Source: Ahaetulla prasina (Eukaryota; Chordata; Lepidosauria; Squamata; Colubridae). From it: a stretch of 64,000 nt of DNA. The first letter of the stretch is position 1. The number at the start of each line of letters is the position of its first letter. Position numbers and translations under genes: made by a program. Location of the stretch: positions 258,588,958 to 258,652,957 of the forward strand of contig NC_080540.1 in the NCBI RefSeq assembly GCF_028640845.1, in the 5' to 3' direction. The notes under the pieces are model-generated. The model made no database searches and had not been told where the DNA came from. It saw only the letters and a list, made by a program, of their open reading frames with translations. Shown here one piece after another: positions 33,192 through 47,877 of the stretch.

Positions 33192-34753
33192 CACTTGGAA
33201 CAGGGCTGCTGGGCAACTGTGGATGCAATAAGGGCAGAGAAATAATTAGGTTTTGCTGCCCTCACCACTACAAGGCAGGCTCTTAAGAGCAGCTCTAGCT
33301 CATGTTTGATCATCTTATCTTTCTCCAGAGGTGTTCTAGGCATCTCTCCACCTTCTTTAGTTCCCTTAGCTCTTGTGTATACCATGCAAAGCTACAGGAA
33401 CCATTTCCACAGAGACACCCCTCAAGTACAATCCAGTCCAAAACAGCAGCATTATTCCTTTCATTATGGATGAACAAGGCTTGTTTTGTTTTTTGTTTTT
33501 TTAAATCATTTTGGATTTGGGCAATGAGCCACACAGATTTTTCTCCAGTGGGCTGATCTATTTCTAAGAGCCTATATTGGACTATAGAGTGGAATGGCAG
33601 TTCTCTGCAGACTGTTTTCTCCAGCTGTTTCAGTCTTGATACTGAAAATGAGAGGTTGCAGTAATAACAGAGAGATTTAATTACCTCACTGATCCAAACA
33701 AAACTTAAAATGCAGAGCCATGTTTAATACAGAAACCATGCTAACTGTGACTGTTCGCACATCATCATTAAGAAGAACAAGTGTGCTTTCCAAGTTGGCA
33801 AACAGTATCTCTTTTTCCAAGTCTGTTATTAAAAATCTACTGATTCTCAGCAGCTGAGGGTAAGAAACAGTGTAAGAGATTAACTCACTAAATAAAAGAA
33901 AATATTTGTTAAACCACTCAGCTAACTAAAAGAGCTTACAAAGTGTTATACAGCTACTGTGTAAATAATAAAATGGAACAAATGATAACACTAAGTGTCT
34001 CTCAAAAAAGCATCTCCTCGTATGTTGCAATCAATAGTGGTCTAATCGCAAGAGACCCACCAGGTCATAAAAGATGCAGACAGATATTTTTTTTTCTAAA
34101 TTTCTCATAATATCATAACCTGTCACCCTGTAGGTATAAACAATGAATTGAAAATGGTGTTTCTTCAACAGAGCATAAGTAAACCATCTAGAATTTAATA
34201 TCACATTGTCTATTGGGCAAACATTGGATAGCTTCAAAAGCAGAATAAGCCACTTTACAAGAGATAACATTATTAACAAACACAGTAGGCTAATGAATTT
34301 CTCAAATATACCTAGTTAACTACTTGGGGGAACAGAATGCTGGATTCTGTACTATTTTTCATTGTTCATTCATGTTACAAATTACAATCTGACTTTTGGA
34401 TGAATTTAGGGAGTTGTACCCAAGGCTTTGTAAGGCACAGATTGTATTAAAAGATGGCACAATTGTGTTATCTCTTTTTCAATAATAGCTTGAGCAATTA
34501 GGGGCTAGGAACTTACTTACTTACTTACTTACTTATTTATTTAGTGTATGGCATACAGTGTCAGCAAAATCTACACATGCTAGATATAATACAGTCCTGA
34601 CAGCCTCGATTGCTAATTCATTCTGTTTGGTGCTTGTGTGTCTATCCTTGGTGCACTGCGAGGGATTAACTAGTTTTAAATCAGCTAACTAGTAGTGCTC
34701 ACATTGCTGGCCCTTCTGGGCTCCTCAGCTGATCTCACCTCGCCTCACTTTGT
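33192..34753. other. No gene seen; (ACTT)n/(ATTT)n near 34515-34542
   Basis: A spacer of about 1.5 kb, without recognisable coding motifs. A short tetranucleotide repeat lies at 34515-34542. Confidence 0.5.
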
Positions 34754-34761
34754 GTTGCGAT

Positions 34762-34932
34762 CAGTGGTGGGTTGCTCCCTGTTTGGACCAGTTCTATAGA
34801 ACCAATCGTAAAACTGGTGGGAGGCTTGCCCACTGAGCCAGACATCATCAAAACACTTCTGCGCATGCACAGAAAAGCATGTGCATGGGCACGATGCAAA
34901 CTGGTAGTAAAGGTAAGTAGAAGCCACCCCTG
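34762..34932. mobile_element. hAT-type MITE, perfect 8-bp target duplication
   Basis: Ends CAGTGGTGGGTTGCTCC and TAGAAGCCACCCCTG, with GTTGCGAT on both sides (34754-34761 and 34933-34940). Only 171 bp long. The interior is 'gcgcatgcacag'-rich, like 2936 and 45054. Confidence 0.9.
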
Positions 34933-35237
34933 GTTGCGATGCCTCATGCCTGGCCAGGTCCAGCGCTGGCTTCTGCTCTCTGCAGACATGAACACAGCTA
35001 GGATTTTTTGCCACTGAAGTGGTACCCATTTATCTACTCACAATATTGCATGCTTTCAAATTGCTGGGTGGACAGAAGCTAGGGATTTGGCTAGAAACTA
35101 ATCTATATGAACTGGATTTGTTTCTTTCAACTGTTGGAATTCTAGCTAGCATAGCCATTGAAGTCTGTCCATCTGGAGGAATGGGAATGGGAATTGGGAA
35201 AAGGCTGGTCTACTCTGACTAGTTATACCTCTTCAGG

Positions 35238-35887
35238 TGTTATGATCCATGTTACGTGGGAAAAGACTTTGGTGAAGTCCTTTATTTCATGCTATCCCAT
35301 GACAAATGGCCTTACAACAGCTGGTAAACCTCACCCCAAATTTTCCTGAAGGCAACACAATCCCACAAAAAAAAAGTTAATAGTCACCAGATCTGTTTCA
35401 CCAGGCAAGGAGGAAGTCCATAGTCCAAAAACAAGAAGCAAAGATGTCCATAAGTCATAAACAAGGTCTATAGCCCACAAAGCAAGGTTCAAAGTCCACA
35501 GGGCAGAAACATGAACAGAAGTGTGCCAAAGCAAAACAATTATTCCCAATGAAGATACCCTCCCCTAGCCTTTAATTAAGTCAGCTCAAGCCTGGGTTTC
35601 TTGTGAGGAGGAAAGAGGTGGCCTCTTCACCAGCAGCTTCGTAGATCATTCTCTGTGTCCTCAGATCAAGTGGGGGAGGCAGCTATTCCTCATCCTCTCC
35701 TGTGTTTGTGAGGGCAGGCATCTCCCCGTTTGGTGTACCACCTCCTCCAATGCCAGAGGGGCCTCAATCAGCATCTTCCTCAGCCCCTGGACATTCCAGA
35801 CATTTCAAGGGAGATGTGCTATCCCCATCAGATGGTCCAGGTTCCAACTCCTTCTTCTTTGAACCAGGATCCAATGGGGCCATGACA
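35238..35887 (-). mobile_element. Solo LTR with 5-bp target duplication
   Basis: TGTTATGATCC...GGCCATGACA ends, 650 bp, with TCAGG on both sides (35233-35237 and 35888-35892). On the minus strand an AATAAA ('atgaaataaaggacttc') lies near the 3' end. The layout parallels the LTR at 32313, and both are probably of Gypsy or ERV type. Confidence 0.7.
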
Positions 35888-35892
35888 TCAGG

Positions 35893-38304
35893 TTTTCCAA
35901 ACAAGAATCTTTTATGTCATCTGAATATCTTAACTGAAAACACCAGTAATTGAACTCAAGAATTTATTCATGCACAGCATACATTCCGTTAGTGATCTAC
36001 AGTAGGTCCTTCTGGAATCCAGTGCCCAGTCCAGTGGAGTTTTTTCCCCTCAAGCTGACTCCTTCAAAATTCTGAAAGCATCAGAAGCACATAAGTCTTT
36101 ACATTTTAAGTTACGTGCACTTGTTTCTTTTTGTTTTGAAAATATAGAAATGCTTACTTTACCTTATATAGCCTTATTTTATTTCCAGACTAATGATTTA
36201 ACTACAATTAGAGAAGATAAGTTTTTAGCCATATATGATGCTATGTAGGGTATCAGGGTTTATGTATAATTCTCTCACATTCACAAAGCTCAGCCTGACA
36301 GAAAGAAGAAAAGAAAGGCTAATCACTCAAACTTAACAGGGAAGCAACAGCCTTTGAAAGCTGGAATAAACCAATAAGGAGAAATTGTATCCATCCCAGA
36401 TTGCCAAACAGCAATTTAGCAGTCTAATAGCATGCTACCGAGAAAGAATCATTATGTTCAGCTAAGTCATTAGATCCTCCATCCTGGAGATCTCTGTTGA
36501 AATCACTGTCATGGAACTGCTTTTGGCAATGGCAAAGCAGTAGCTTTGAAACCATGATTTACTTTATAATGTAAATATATGTGTGATAGAAAGGCGGAAG
36601 GAAGGAAAAAGGAAAACAAATCCATTACCCAAGTAACAAGTCTTTAGTTTTATTTTAGTCTCCAAATCTATGAGTTCTCTTTAAAATTATCTCTGGCTAA
36701 TGTTATTTTCTGGTGATGTTTTCAAATGGACGCTGATGCAATCTAGGAGAACCAGATGGCACCATTGCTTCAAGCCTATGTTGCAATGGGGTACAAGACA
36801 GCTGGCAAATGGACCCTTTCCCACTTGAAGCCATAAGTAATATCCCTGAAAGACAGAATAACCTGTGGAATCCTGGGATGCCCTATTTTGATGCCTTATT
36901 TACATCTTGTTGCAAAGTACCTTCTGGGAAGAGTTTAGAATATATATTTGATCTTACAAAACATCTTTTTTTTAAAAAATGTTTAAATTAGTACTAATAA
37001 AGGAAAAAGTAATTTTAAATGTAAATCAACATTTCTGCCTAATGATAACTGTGTAGTGCTTGCACTTGGAAGAGGTATCTTAATAAGTGGGCTTTTTTGG
37101 TCTTTTATTCCATTTAGGGACATTGCAAGTGTTTAGATCTGGCTTCTATTCCAGTGGAGGTGGTATCCCTTCTCTAGTGGTAATTGTAGGACCATATCTT
37201 CCTGAAACATGCATAATACAGGTCAGGATTCAGACAAATGCACATGAATTAGCCTGCAAATATTTGCACCAGCTAATCTTAAATCAATGGTGACAGGATT
37301 GCAGACACTGATTTCTTTTGTTACAATATTTACCAAATGGCCAGTATGATCAAAACTATACTGCAAATGTTTCATGAACATGAAAAAAAAGGAACAGTGA
37401 ATGATAGGAACTACAGCTTCCAGTCATTTTATTATTTTTATAAAAGAATCCAGCATGTTCAAACATTGTGCCTGATATAAAATCTGCAGAATGTATTTAT
37501 GAAACATCTGCAAGACAGTAATGAAGTCTTGTATAAAAGGCAGCGTTGTAATCCATAAAGTGGACATTTAGGATAAAGAATTGCAGGCCTTCTAATAAAA
37601 TATAGGAAAAGAATATGGAACAAGAATGAGTACTTTACAAGTGACATGAGTTGTCCAATAATGCTTACGTATATTCAAGTTCATTTTCTTAATACCTTAG
37701 AATACTCAATATTTATTGATAAATAGATTTCTTGTTTGTAACATTTCAGATGCCACATCCTCGTTATAGCTTGCAAGACAAATCTTTATCCTATGTCTTC
37801 ATGGACTTAATTTACTACCATGGAAACTACTGGGAATTTAAATACAATTTAAATACAATTTAAACAGCAAGAGCTCCCTCAACCTTCCAAAGCAGTAGAG
37901 CTGATGTATCCACAAGTTGCCCCAAAGTTGCCATCTAAAGAGATAGCTCATAACCTCATTAAATGCAGGATCTAAAACTGTTTGTCTGCAAAATTGCTTT
38001 ACTGGTAAACTACTGACTGAGAGATTATAAGAATCTTATAAATTTAGAGTTTTTCTTGGAATAATAGAAAATACTGGATTTTGCTGCCTACAGAAGTGCC
38101 AGTTTTGAAAGAGATGGCTAGCTGTTAATGTTTTCCTATTCATTTTCTGCTACTCCATCTTTCCAAATGGTTGACAAGCACTATTCCTTTCTATCTTCTT
38201 TATCACTTGCTGTTTAACTTACCATTCTCAGTTCTTCTTATCCACCCTACTCCTGTTCAATGGACAAGGATATAAAGTTGACATTGACAATTAGACAATC
38301 ATAG
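35893..38304. other. No gene seen
   Basis: About 2.4 kb without a recognised repeat or gene. This is the longest stretch here with no visible element, so it may be unique sequence. Confidence 0.5.
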
Positions 38305-39000
38305 AGTTAAAAGTGATCTTAATGGTCATCTAGGCCAACCCTTGCTCAATGCTCAAATCCACCAGAGCGTCTCTGACAAATGATCATATAGCCTCTGTAC
38401 TTTTCAAGTGAAGAAGAATTCATGCTTCATTTGGTGGCCTGATCCACTGATTGGCAACTTATGAGTTGACCTGTAGTCCAAACCAATTTCCTTTTAACTT
38501 TAACCTGCTGGTTGTATTTCTGCCTTCCGGAGTATTACAGAATAAGTCTATTCCATTCCTTATGTTACAAACCTTCCGATAAATGAGCACATATCATTTC
38601 TCTACTCTAGGTCAAATATGCCTTGTTCCTTTAACATTTCTTTATAGGCTTACTTTCCAGAATCTTCACCATCTTAGAAAGCTCTTCTCTGACCTTTCTC
38701 CAATTTGTCACTCTCCTTTTGAACTGTGCTGCCCAGAAATTCATGCACTTTTCTAGATGGGGTCTAACTAGGACGGAATGAACAATTGCTTCCAGTGATC
38801 TTGACTCTGTGCACCCTTAATGAACTCCAAGCTACCATCTGGGGTTTTTTTAGCACTGTATCACTCTGCTGATTCATGTTTAATCTGAGCTTGGCAAAGA
38901 CATTCAGATACTTTTGACGTGCTGCTACTCTTCTCCTTATGCCTTTCATTTGTCTATATAATATTTGTTTTACTCCCTGTGAAATCTGTCCCCTCCAATT
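38305..39000 (-). mobile_element. Old CR1/L3-type LINE 3' region
   Basis: Starts 'aatcatagagttaaaagtga' and 'tggtcatctaggccaaccc', the reverse complement of a CR1 3' terminus. It is followed by about 650 bp of diverged CR1 UTR and C-terminal sequence ('ctttctccaatttgtcactc', 'agatggggtctaac'). No frame remains open. Confidence 0.75.
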
Positions 39001-39012
39001 CATTTCAGATTA

Positions 39013-39100
39013 CAGGTAGTTCTCGAGTTACGATGGCAATTGGGACCAGAATGAACATAGTTTATGGAGTGAGTGAGATAAAAATGAGGACTAAAACATT
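39013..39100 (+). mobile_element. Mariner-type MITE, left end fragment
   Basis: TA followed by CAGGTAGTTCTCGAGTTACG resembles the terminus of the MITE at 9342. The right part is missing. Confidence 0.5.
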
Positions 39101-39183
39101 TTGGGAAATCTCCTGTTTACCTATTTCATAATACATAAAGTTTAGAATATGCATTCTTTTTTTGCATACAGTGATATAAATAG

Positions 39184-41387
<2,204 letters not shown>

Positions 41388-41804
41388 CCATATTTTTCGG
41401 AGTATAAGACGTACCTTTTCCCCCCAAAAAGAGGTTGGAAATCTGGGTGCATCTTATACTCCGAATGAAGCTTCAGAAAAAAAGCCCCAAACGGAGCTTC
41501 AGAAAAAAAGCTCGCAAACAGAGCTTCAGAGGCTTTTTTTCTGAAGCTCTGTTTTGGAGGCTTTCAGAGGCAGAAAAAAGTTTTTTCTGAAACAGAGTTT
41601 CAGAGGCAGGAAAAAAAGCAAAAAAAAAGCAAGGCAGAGAGCTCACAACCAAGGAACCTGTTGCTAAAATTCACTTCTGGGAACAGCTGATTGGGGATAT
41701 TCCGGGAGGCCAATCCACCTGCCAATCAGCTTTTTTCTTATTTTCCTCCCCCAAAACTAAGATGTGTCTTATACTCCGGTGCGTCTTATACTCCGATATA
41801 TACT
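41388..41804. mobile_element. Mariner-type MITE with internal inverted repeats
   Basis: Starts after a TA with CCATATTTTTCGGAGTATAAGACG and ends with 'ggtgcgtcttatactccg'. The interior repeats 'agcttcagaaaaaaagc' and its complement 'gctttttttctgaagct', forming a hairpin at about 41480-41560. The right end is mutated. Same family as 14740. Confidence 0.7.
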
Positions 41805-41842
41805 TATATATTCTATGATCAGCTAGATAGGTCCATCTAGAC

Positions 41843-42240
41843 CAGGGGTAGTCAACCTTTTTATACCTACCGCCCACTTTTGTATCTCTGTTAGTAGTAA
41901 AATTTTCTAACCGCCCACCAGTTCGGGGGGAGATGCGTGAGCTATTCTGGCTCTTTTGTTTGTGGTCACCCTATAGCTCTATTTAGTTTCACTTATGTAA
42001 CGTGAACTAAACTTATGCGCGGGCGATACAAATAGTATATTTTCAGAAATTTAAATTGTCACAGGGAATTTTATTAAAACCTAATGAAAATGTTTTTAAA
42101 TAATGCTATGAATTTTTTTTAAAAAAATTAAATTTAAAAAAAGGAAAGTGCTTCAGTATTGGACAAAACCCCTACCGCCCACGATGAAAGCTGGAACGCC
42201 CACTAGGGACCAGCAGTAGGGACCAGGTTGACTACCACTG
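41843..42240. mobile_element. hAT-type MITE, 398 bp
   Basis: Ends CAGGGGTAGTCAACCT and AGGTTGACTACCACTG are near-perfect inverted repeats. Flanks ATCTAGAC (41835-41842) and ATCTAGAG (42241-42248) match at 7 of 8. Subterminal 'accgcccac' motifs occur on both sides. Confidence 0.9.
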
Positions 42241-42248
42241 ATCTAGAG

Positions 42249-42856
42249 ATAATAAATGTTTATGTTAGCCAATAGGTAGACTGGATTAAAGGCATTTTAA
42301 AGTAGAATGGCCTGTCTATTAGCTAAAGCAATTACATGTTAGCAAATGGATAGATTGAGTCCTTCTAAGTAGTCCTTCTAAGTAGACTACTCATTTATAA
42401 TTGAATATGTTAATATGGTAGCCAAGGCCCCATTCCCTGGAGCCAATCTGTTTATCACAATGACAAGTACATCTTAAGCATCAGTAAGTAGGAGCAATGG
42501 GAAGACAAGGACTTCCTGGTATCTTTCTGGTATCTTTGTTTTCTATTTCTAACACTTCCACCTTCCTTCTTCCTGGGGCCAACTAGTGATGAGAATTATT
42601 AGACTGAGAGTAATATCTAGCCTTAGTTTGCCCCCTTATGGTCAAACTGCTAACAAATATGGAATGATTGTGATTTAGAGAAAAGATTGTTAAACTTAGA
42701 ATATGGAAACCTTGATTCACATTTCTGTTTAGCCATGAGGTTCATTAGATCTTTGGTCAGTTATTCTTTGAGGATGATATTTTGAAGGATAAAATAGAAT
42801 CACCATTTCATTCATTTCCCTGAGCTATTATTCAGAGAAAGATAAAATGCAAAGAT
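42249..42856. other. No gene seen
   Basis: Includes a short direct repeat 'ccttctaagtag' near 42361-42385. Otherwise unassigned. Confidence 0.5.
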
Positions 42857-43108
42857 TTTTTTTTTTTTTTGCATTTATATCCCATCCTTCTCCGAAGACT
42901 CAGGGTGGCTTACACTATGTCAAGCAATAGTCTTCATCCATTTGTATATTATATACATAGTCAACTTATTGCCCCCAACAATCTGGGTCCTCATTTTACC
43001 TACCTTATAAAGGATGGAACGCTGAGTCAACCTTGGGCCTGGTGGGACTTGAACCTGCAATAATTGCAAGCAGCTGCTGTTAATAACAAACTGTCTTAGC
43101 AGTCTGAG
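42857..43108 (-). mobile_element. tRNA-derived SINE with an L2-type tail
   Basis: Same family as 32618: T run at the left, 'cccatccttctccgaagact' tail hairpin, core 'gatggaacgctgagtcaacc', and tRNA head at the right ('tgctaagacagtttgtta' on the minus strand). Its head overlaps a perfect 41-bp tandem duplication. Confidence 0.83.
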
Positions 43109-43187
43109 CCACTCAAGGACCCTTTGAAAAGACTGGCAGAGTAACTGAGCCACTCAAGGACCCTTTGAAAAGACTGGCAGAGTAACG
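43106..43187. repeat. Perfect 41-bp tandem duplication
   Basis: Unit 43106-43146 is repeated exactly at 43147-43187. It begins with SINE head sequence ('tgagccactcaaggaccc') and ends in flanking DNA. Exact identity suggests a recent event. Confidence 0.93.
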
Positions 43188-43277
43188 TCAATCTATAAAT
43201 GCTATACTCAAGGCTACAAACCATTTCCTTTCTTATATTATACTATTGGGCAATGCACAATTTCATTTTTATTTAGA

Positions 43278-43925
43278 ATACAGAATAACAGAGTTGGAAG
43301 AGATCTTGGAGGTCTTCATGTTCAACCATTGCTCAAGCAAGAGATCTATATCATTCAGGGCAAATGGCTGTTCAATCTCTTCTTAAAAATCTCAAGTGAT
43401 GGAGCACCCATAATTTCCATAGATAAGCTATTCCACTAATTAACTGTTCCCACTATCAGGAAATTTGTCCTTAGTTCTAGGTTGGATCTCTCTTTAATGA
43501 TCTTCCACCAGTAATTTCTTAACCTGACATAGGGTTCTTTAGAGAATAGGTGAATCCTCTCTTTGTGACAGCCCCTCAAGTACTGGAAGACTACTAACAT
43601 GTCACCCATAGTTCTTCTCTTCATTAGACTAGACCAGGCCTGTCAAACTGGCAGCCTGTGGGCCAGTTACATCCTGCACAGGCCACACCCTCCCTGACTC
43701 TGCAAAGGCAAAAAACATTGTGATAAATCACAATCCAGCCCGCAAAGAGATCAAGTTTGACACCCCTGAACTAGACATTCCCAGTTCCTACAATCATTTA
43801 TTGTATGGTTTAGTCTCCTGTCCCTAATCATCTTTGTTGCTCTTCTCTGCATTCTTTCTAAAGTCTTAACATCTTTTTCTGTATTTTCGTTACCAAAATT
43901 GGATGCAGAATTCTGTCTTCCTTCT
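43278..43925 (-). mobile_element. CR1 LINE 3' region, split by a MITE
   Basis: Starts 'agaatacagaataacagagt' and 'tggaagagatcttggaggtc', the reverse complement of the CR1 3' terminus. It continues as CR1 UTR ('agcacccataatttccatag', 'ttcttctcttcattagact'). After the MITE at 43635-43768 it resumes ('ctagacattcccagttcc', 'ttgctcttctctgcattctt'). Confidence 0.83.
43635..43768. mobile_element. hAT-type MITE, 134 bp, inside CR1
   Basis: Ends CAGGCCTGTCAAACT and AAGTTTGACACCCCTG. Flanks GACTAGAC (43627-43634) and AACTAGAC (43769-43776) match at 7 of 8. Same family as the larger copy at 45050. Confidence 0.88.
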
Positions 43926-44672
43926 GGCTTCCTAAGCCACTTCAGGAAACAAGTAAACAGAAAGTGTTTTAGGAGGCAGAGAAATTTAAACTAGTCCATC
44001 AATGCCTTTAATGAACTATGCAGCCTGCAAAGTATATGTGCTATCTCTATGTCTGCCATGAACATATTTCTATCCTTTCTTAGAGATTCTTAACACATAT
44101 TCCAGGAGAAATTATATGTTTAAGAAGCTTATTACAAAACAGCACTATCATATTCTCCATTTGTATCCCTGTCTTCGCTCCTTCCTCTATTTGGCTGCAA
44201 TATCTCCTGAGATTTGTAGTATTACACTTTCTTTAGAGTTGTAACCTTACAGGGAGAAGGAAAAGCTTTTCAGAACAAGACAAAATATGTCTGTTAGTGT
44301 GCCAGAGTTGTACACATTTCCACCACTATTCACATTGATTTTAACCTCCAATTTCTCGTGTTCATACTCAGAGAGGCTCAAATTAGATTTCATAAGAAGA
44401 AATGTATTTTATCTGTTACAGATTCTCAAAATAAAATCTGCTTATTATATTTAAGTTACCTCTCAACTCACTTTTAGGATAACTTTTATGCTTATAATCT
44501 TTTATAAATTTGGATCTTTAAAAATTTATTTTATATCTTGATTCACTGTCTGATGATCTTGTTATTGGAGTAGATCACCACTTTTTCAGTTTCTGGAAAG
44601 TTCAGAATTGCTGAACCAATCTTAAAAATTCAGCCTGGATTGAATGTCTGCCTGAATTACCAGAAAACCCTA

Positions 44673-44674
<2 letters not shown>
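43926..44674. other. No gene seen
   Basis: Unassigned spacer. Confidence 0.5.
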
Positions 44675-44729
<55 letters not shown>

Positions 44730-44737
44730 ACACACAT
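44675..44737. repeat. (GT)n microsatellite
   Basis: About 53 bases of GT followed by ACACACAC, so it is self-complementary at its right end. Confidence 0.96.
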
Positions 44738-45049
44738 GTATGTATATAAATAGATGGACAGATAATTACAAACATATCACTGATGCCCAATATAACATTA
44801 ATATAATATACCAAGCAAAATACATAGTTTTTGTAATATTCAAAAGAAAAAAATGATTTGTTTTAGCTTAGTAACAAAGTCAATGCTTTGCTCAATCTTT
44901 TGCTTCTCTTCTGAAACCTGAAGATCGCTACTGACTAGGCCATAGTGAATTCAAATGTGGTGGGTTATAATGTTTTATGGTTTAGGTTTCTTCAAAATTT
45001 GAGAGTTCCAATGGATCCAGGATTATTTTGTGAACACTTCAGTTTAGAC

Positions 45050-45558
45050 CGGGCAGTGGTGGATTGCTACCAGTTCGGTCTGGATCTTGTAAACCAGTAG
45101 TAATGGCAGCGGGAGGCTCTACCCACCCACCCAGATGTCACCACAGATGCTCTGCAAATGCGAACCAGTAGCAAAGGTAAGTGGAACCCATACCTGAACC
45201 AGGGGTGTCAAACTCGATTTGATTGAGGAACGCATCAAGGTTTTGTTTGACCTCGGGCGGCCAAGGTGGGTATGGCCAGGATGAACATGGCCAGCTTGAC
45301 CTCACTCCTGTTGGGGGCACCTGTGGTGGCCCAAGCATTCTGCCAGTGAAAACAGGCTCCAGACCTCCATTTTTGGCTGCCATGGCCTCCTGTAACCATC
45401 TGCCAGTGAAAACAGAGCTCCCCATGGAATTCGGGAGCCCATTTTCACTGGCAGAACCATGGGCAGATCCTTCACTCTTTCCAGGGCAGCTCCGCGGGCC
45501 AGATCTAAGTATCCCACAGGCTGGATCTGGCCCCCGGGCCTTGAGTTTGATTCCCCTG
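45050..45558. mobile_element. Outer hAT-type MITE with a second MITE inserted in its left end
   Basis: The body starts CAGGGGTGTCAAACTCG (45200) and ends GAGTTTGATTCCCCTG. The flanks are GTTTAGAC (45042-45049) and GTCTAGAC (45559-45566), matching 7 of 8. The left flank lies before the inner element, so the first few terminal bases were duplicated by the inner insertion. Confidence 0.8.
45054..45196. mobile_element. Inner hAT-type MITE, 143 bp
   Basis: Ends CAGTGGTGGATTGCTACC and GGTAAGTGGAACCCATACCTG. It lies within the first bases of the outer MITE. The flanking GACCGGG and AACCAGGG read as one 8-bp target with one base lost and one changed. Confidence 0.75.
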
Positions 45559-45566
45559 GTCTAGAC

Positions 45567-46600
45567 CTAACCTACTACTGATTTTAAAATGGAAAATAAT
45601 ATTGTTTTCTCTAGTAAAATAAATTTCAGCATGCAATTGTTTTAATCAAATAAGTCATTTTAATTATAAAAACAAATTTAAAAGTATTGTGCACCGCTAC
45701 TGCCAGGGAAACAAACTATTGATTAACCATGGGAATAAAGCATTGCAGTAGAAATAGCATTATGTCTATTCATTAAATTTTGAACACCATTGCCAGAAGG
45801 CAATAATATATAAAATTTAGAACAAATTAGAATACTATATAGTAATTGTACACTGTGCTGATATTTTGTTCAAATAGATTTTGTAAAGATCAGCTAGAGA
45901 GTAAGACTCTTGAGAAGGACCTAAGGTCTGGAAGTCTCTGTCATAATACAGAACAACATATTCCTTGTCAGTGATAAATTTTGTTTGGTAATACATAGAT
46001 TTGTGCGTTCCAGCTTCAAAAAATTAGATGCCCAAGTTTATAGTATTAGGTAAACAATTATTGAAGTTTTATCTACATAGTCTTCTATATTTATGACAAC
46101 TTTTTTCCATGGAAAGTGTCTCATGAAGAGTAAATACAATTTGCCCCATTAGAAGGTTATAGTCAAATTTGTTCCATATGCCTTTTCAACACATTGGCAA
46201 AGTAAGTATGAAAATGATGCATTTCTTTTATGAGCTATGTAAATTGTTTTCTTTCTCTAGAATAGCTTCTATAAAAATAGTTTTCTTTTTCCTTTCTTTG
46301 TGAATGAGAAAGCTGAAGAAGTTAAAATCTGTTTCAATGAGGAGGTTTGGGAAAGATAATCTTGGTTTATCTATTTTTCCATATCAGTTCTTCAATCCTA
46401 TTTTTGTAATAAAAAGCAGATGAAATGCTTCAGAAGTTTCTTTCATCAATAATATTCCATAACAAAATGGCTTTTTGAAGAATATAGCTTCACATATTAT
46501 ACTTAGTTGTAAATGAACTATATACCATCTATATACCATCTGAAACTTGTATGTGGTTGATTGTGGTATGAAGTGATATATATGTGATGTGTGTGTGAGA
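45567..46600. other. No gene seen
   Basis: About 1 kb, A/T-rich, nothing recognisable. Confidence 0.5.
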
Positions 46601-46601
46601 G

Positions 46602-46994
<393 letters not shown>

Positions 46995-47116
46995 GTAGGT
47001 TTTCATAGGCATAGGTATGTAGGTCTTGGCATATTCGGGTCTTTTCCCTTGTAAGGTTGAGAGTATCTTGGTGACGTTTTGATGAGGTCTCACTCATCAT
47101 CTTCAGGCTGGTGCTT

Positions 47117-47877
47117 TCAACTTCGTGCTTCTGTGAGCAAGCGTTTTCGGAGCTGCCATCTCTCTATAAATACTGGAGGGGAGGTGGGGAGTGTTGCTGT
47201 GAGCGGGTTGGTTGGCTGTGTGGTTGCATCTTGATTGGTAGATGGAGTGGGTGTTTGCAGATTGGTCGGCTGCCTCGCAGCATCCTGTGTGGGTGTGGTC
47301 CTAGTCTTTTGTTCCTGAGCTTTGGTGTTGTGGCCTCTGGAGTTCTGTGATGTGATGTCTTGAGTAGATGGCTGTGATGCAGCATCCCGGGCCCTGGCCT
47401 GGCTCCAAGTCCGAGGTCCTGTCATGTGTTCCTGGCGTGTGTCAGCTTGCTTTGCATGGGGATCGGAGGGGGGCGCAGCAGCCAGTGGTGCCAGCATGGT
47501 CTGGCTTCTGGATGGTGGTTGTGTTTCGTCTGTGGGATGGGTTTGGGTTTGAATCTGGTGAGGATGATCGGTGGTGGCGTTGTGTGTTATCCTGGGTGCG
47601 GTGTCAATTTTCATGGCTGGGACTCGTTTGCTGACTAAGGCCAGTTTCCAGATGTCTGGTAGGTGGGAGGTGTCATCCCGTTTGTTCATATTGTAGGGGT
47701 GTTTCTCTATTTCAATGGCTTCCATAATTATTCTCCTGTTATAGAGTTCAGTTTTGGAGGTTAATTTTGTTCCTTCAAAATGAATTTCATGTCCTGTGGT
47801 TTTAAGGTACTGGAAAAGGGAGGAGGCTTTTTCTTCTTTTCTGACTGCATTCTTGTGTTCTGTGATGCATGCAACTG
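47117..47877 (-). pseudogene. PLE GIY-YIG endonuclease, C-terminal end
   Basis: In the PLE protein this domain follows the RT and nicks DNA at insertion. From 47877 downward the minus strand is open: TEHKNAVRKEEKASSLFQYL, GHEIHFEGTKL, ELYNRRIIMEAIEIEKHP and PDIWKLAL. This is the part downstream of the GIY-YIG motif itself, which is missing because the element is 5'-truncated. After PDIWKLAL the frame stays open for about 170 residues through the Pro/Thr/Gln-rich arm, to about 47117. The tail is probably untranslated sequence that happens to be open. Confidence 0.8.

Noticed and set aside
32967..33194. Acidic 75-residue minus-strand frame
   Set aside because: It lies wholly inside a solo LTR bounded by a target duplication.
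43106..43187. Possible CRISPR-like repeat
   Set aside because: Only two exact tandem units with no spacer, in a eukaryotic genome; a tandem duplication.
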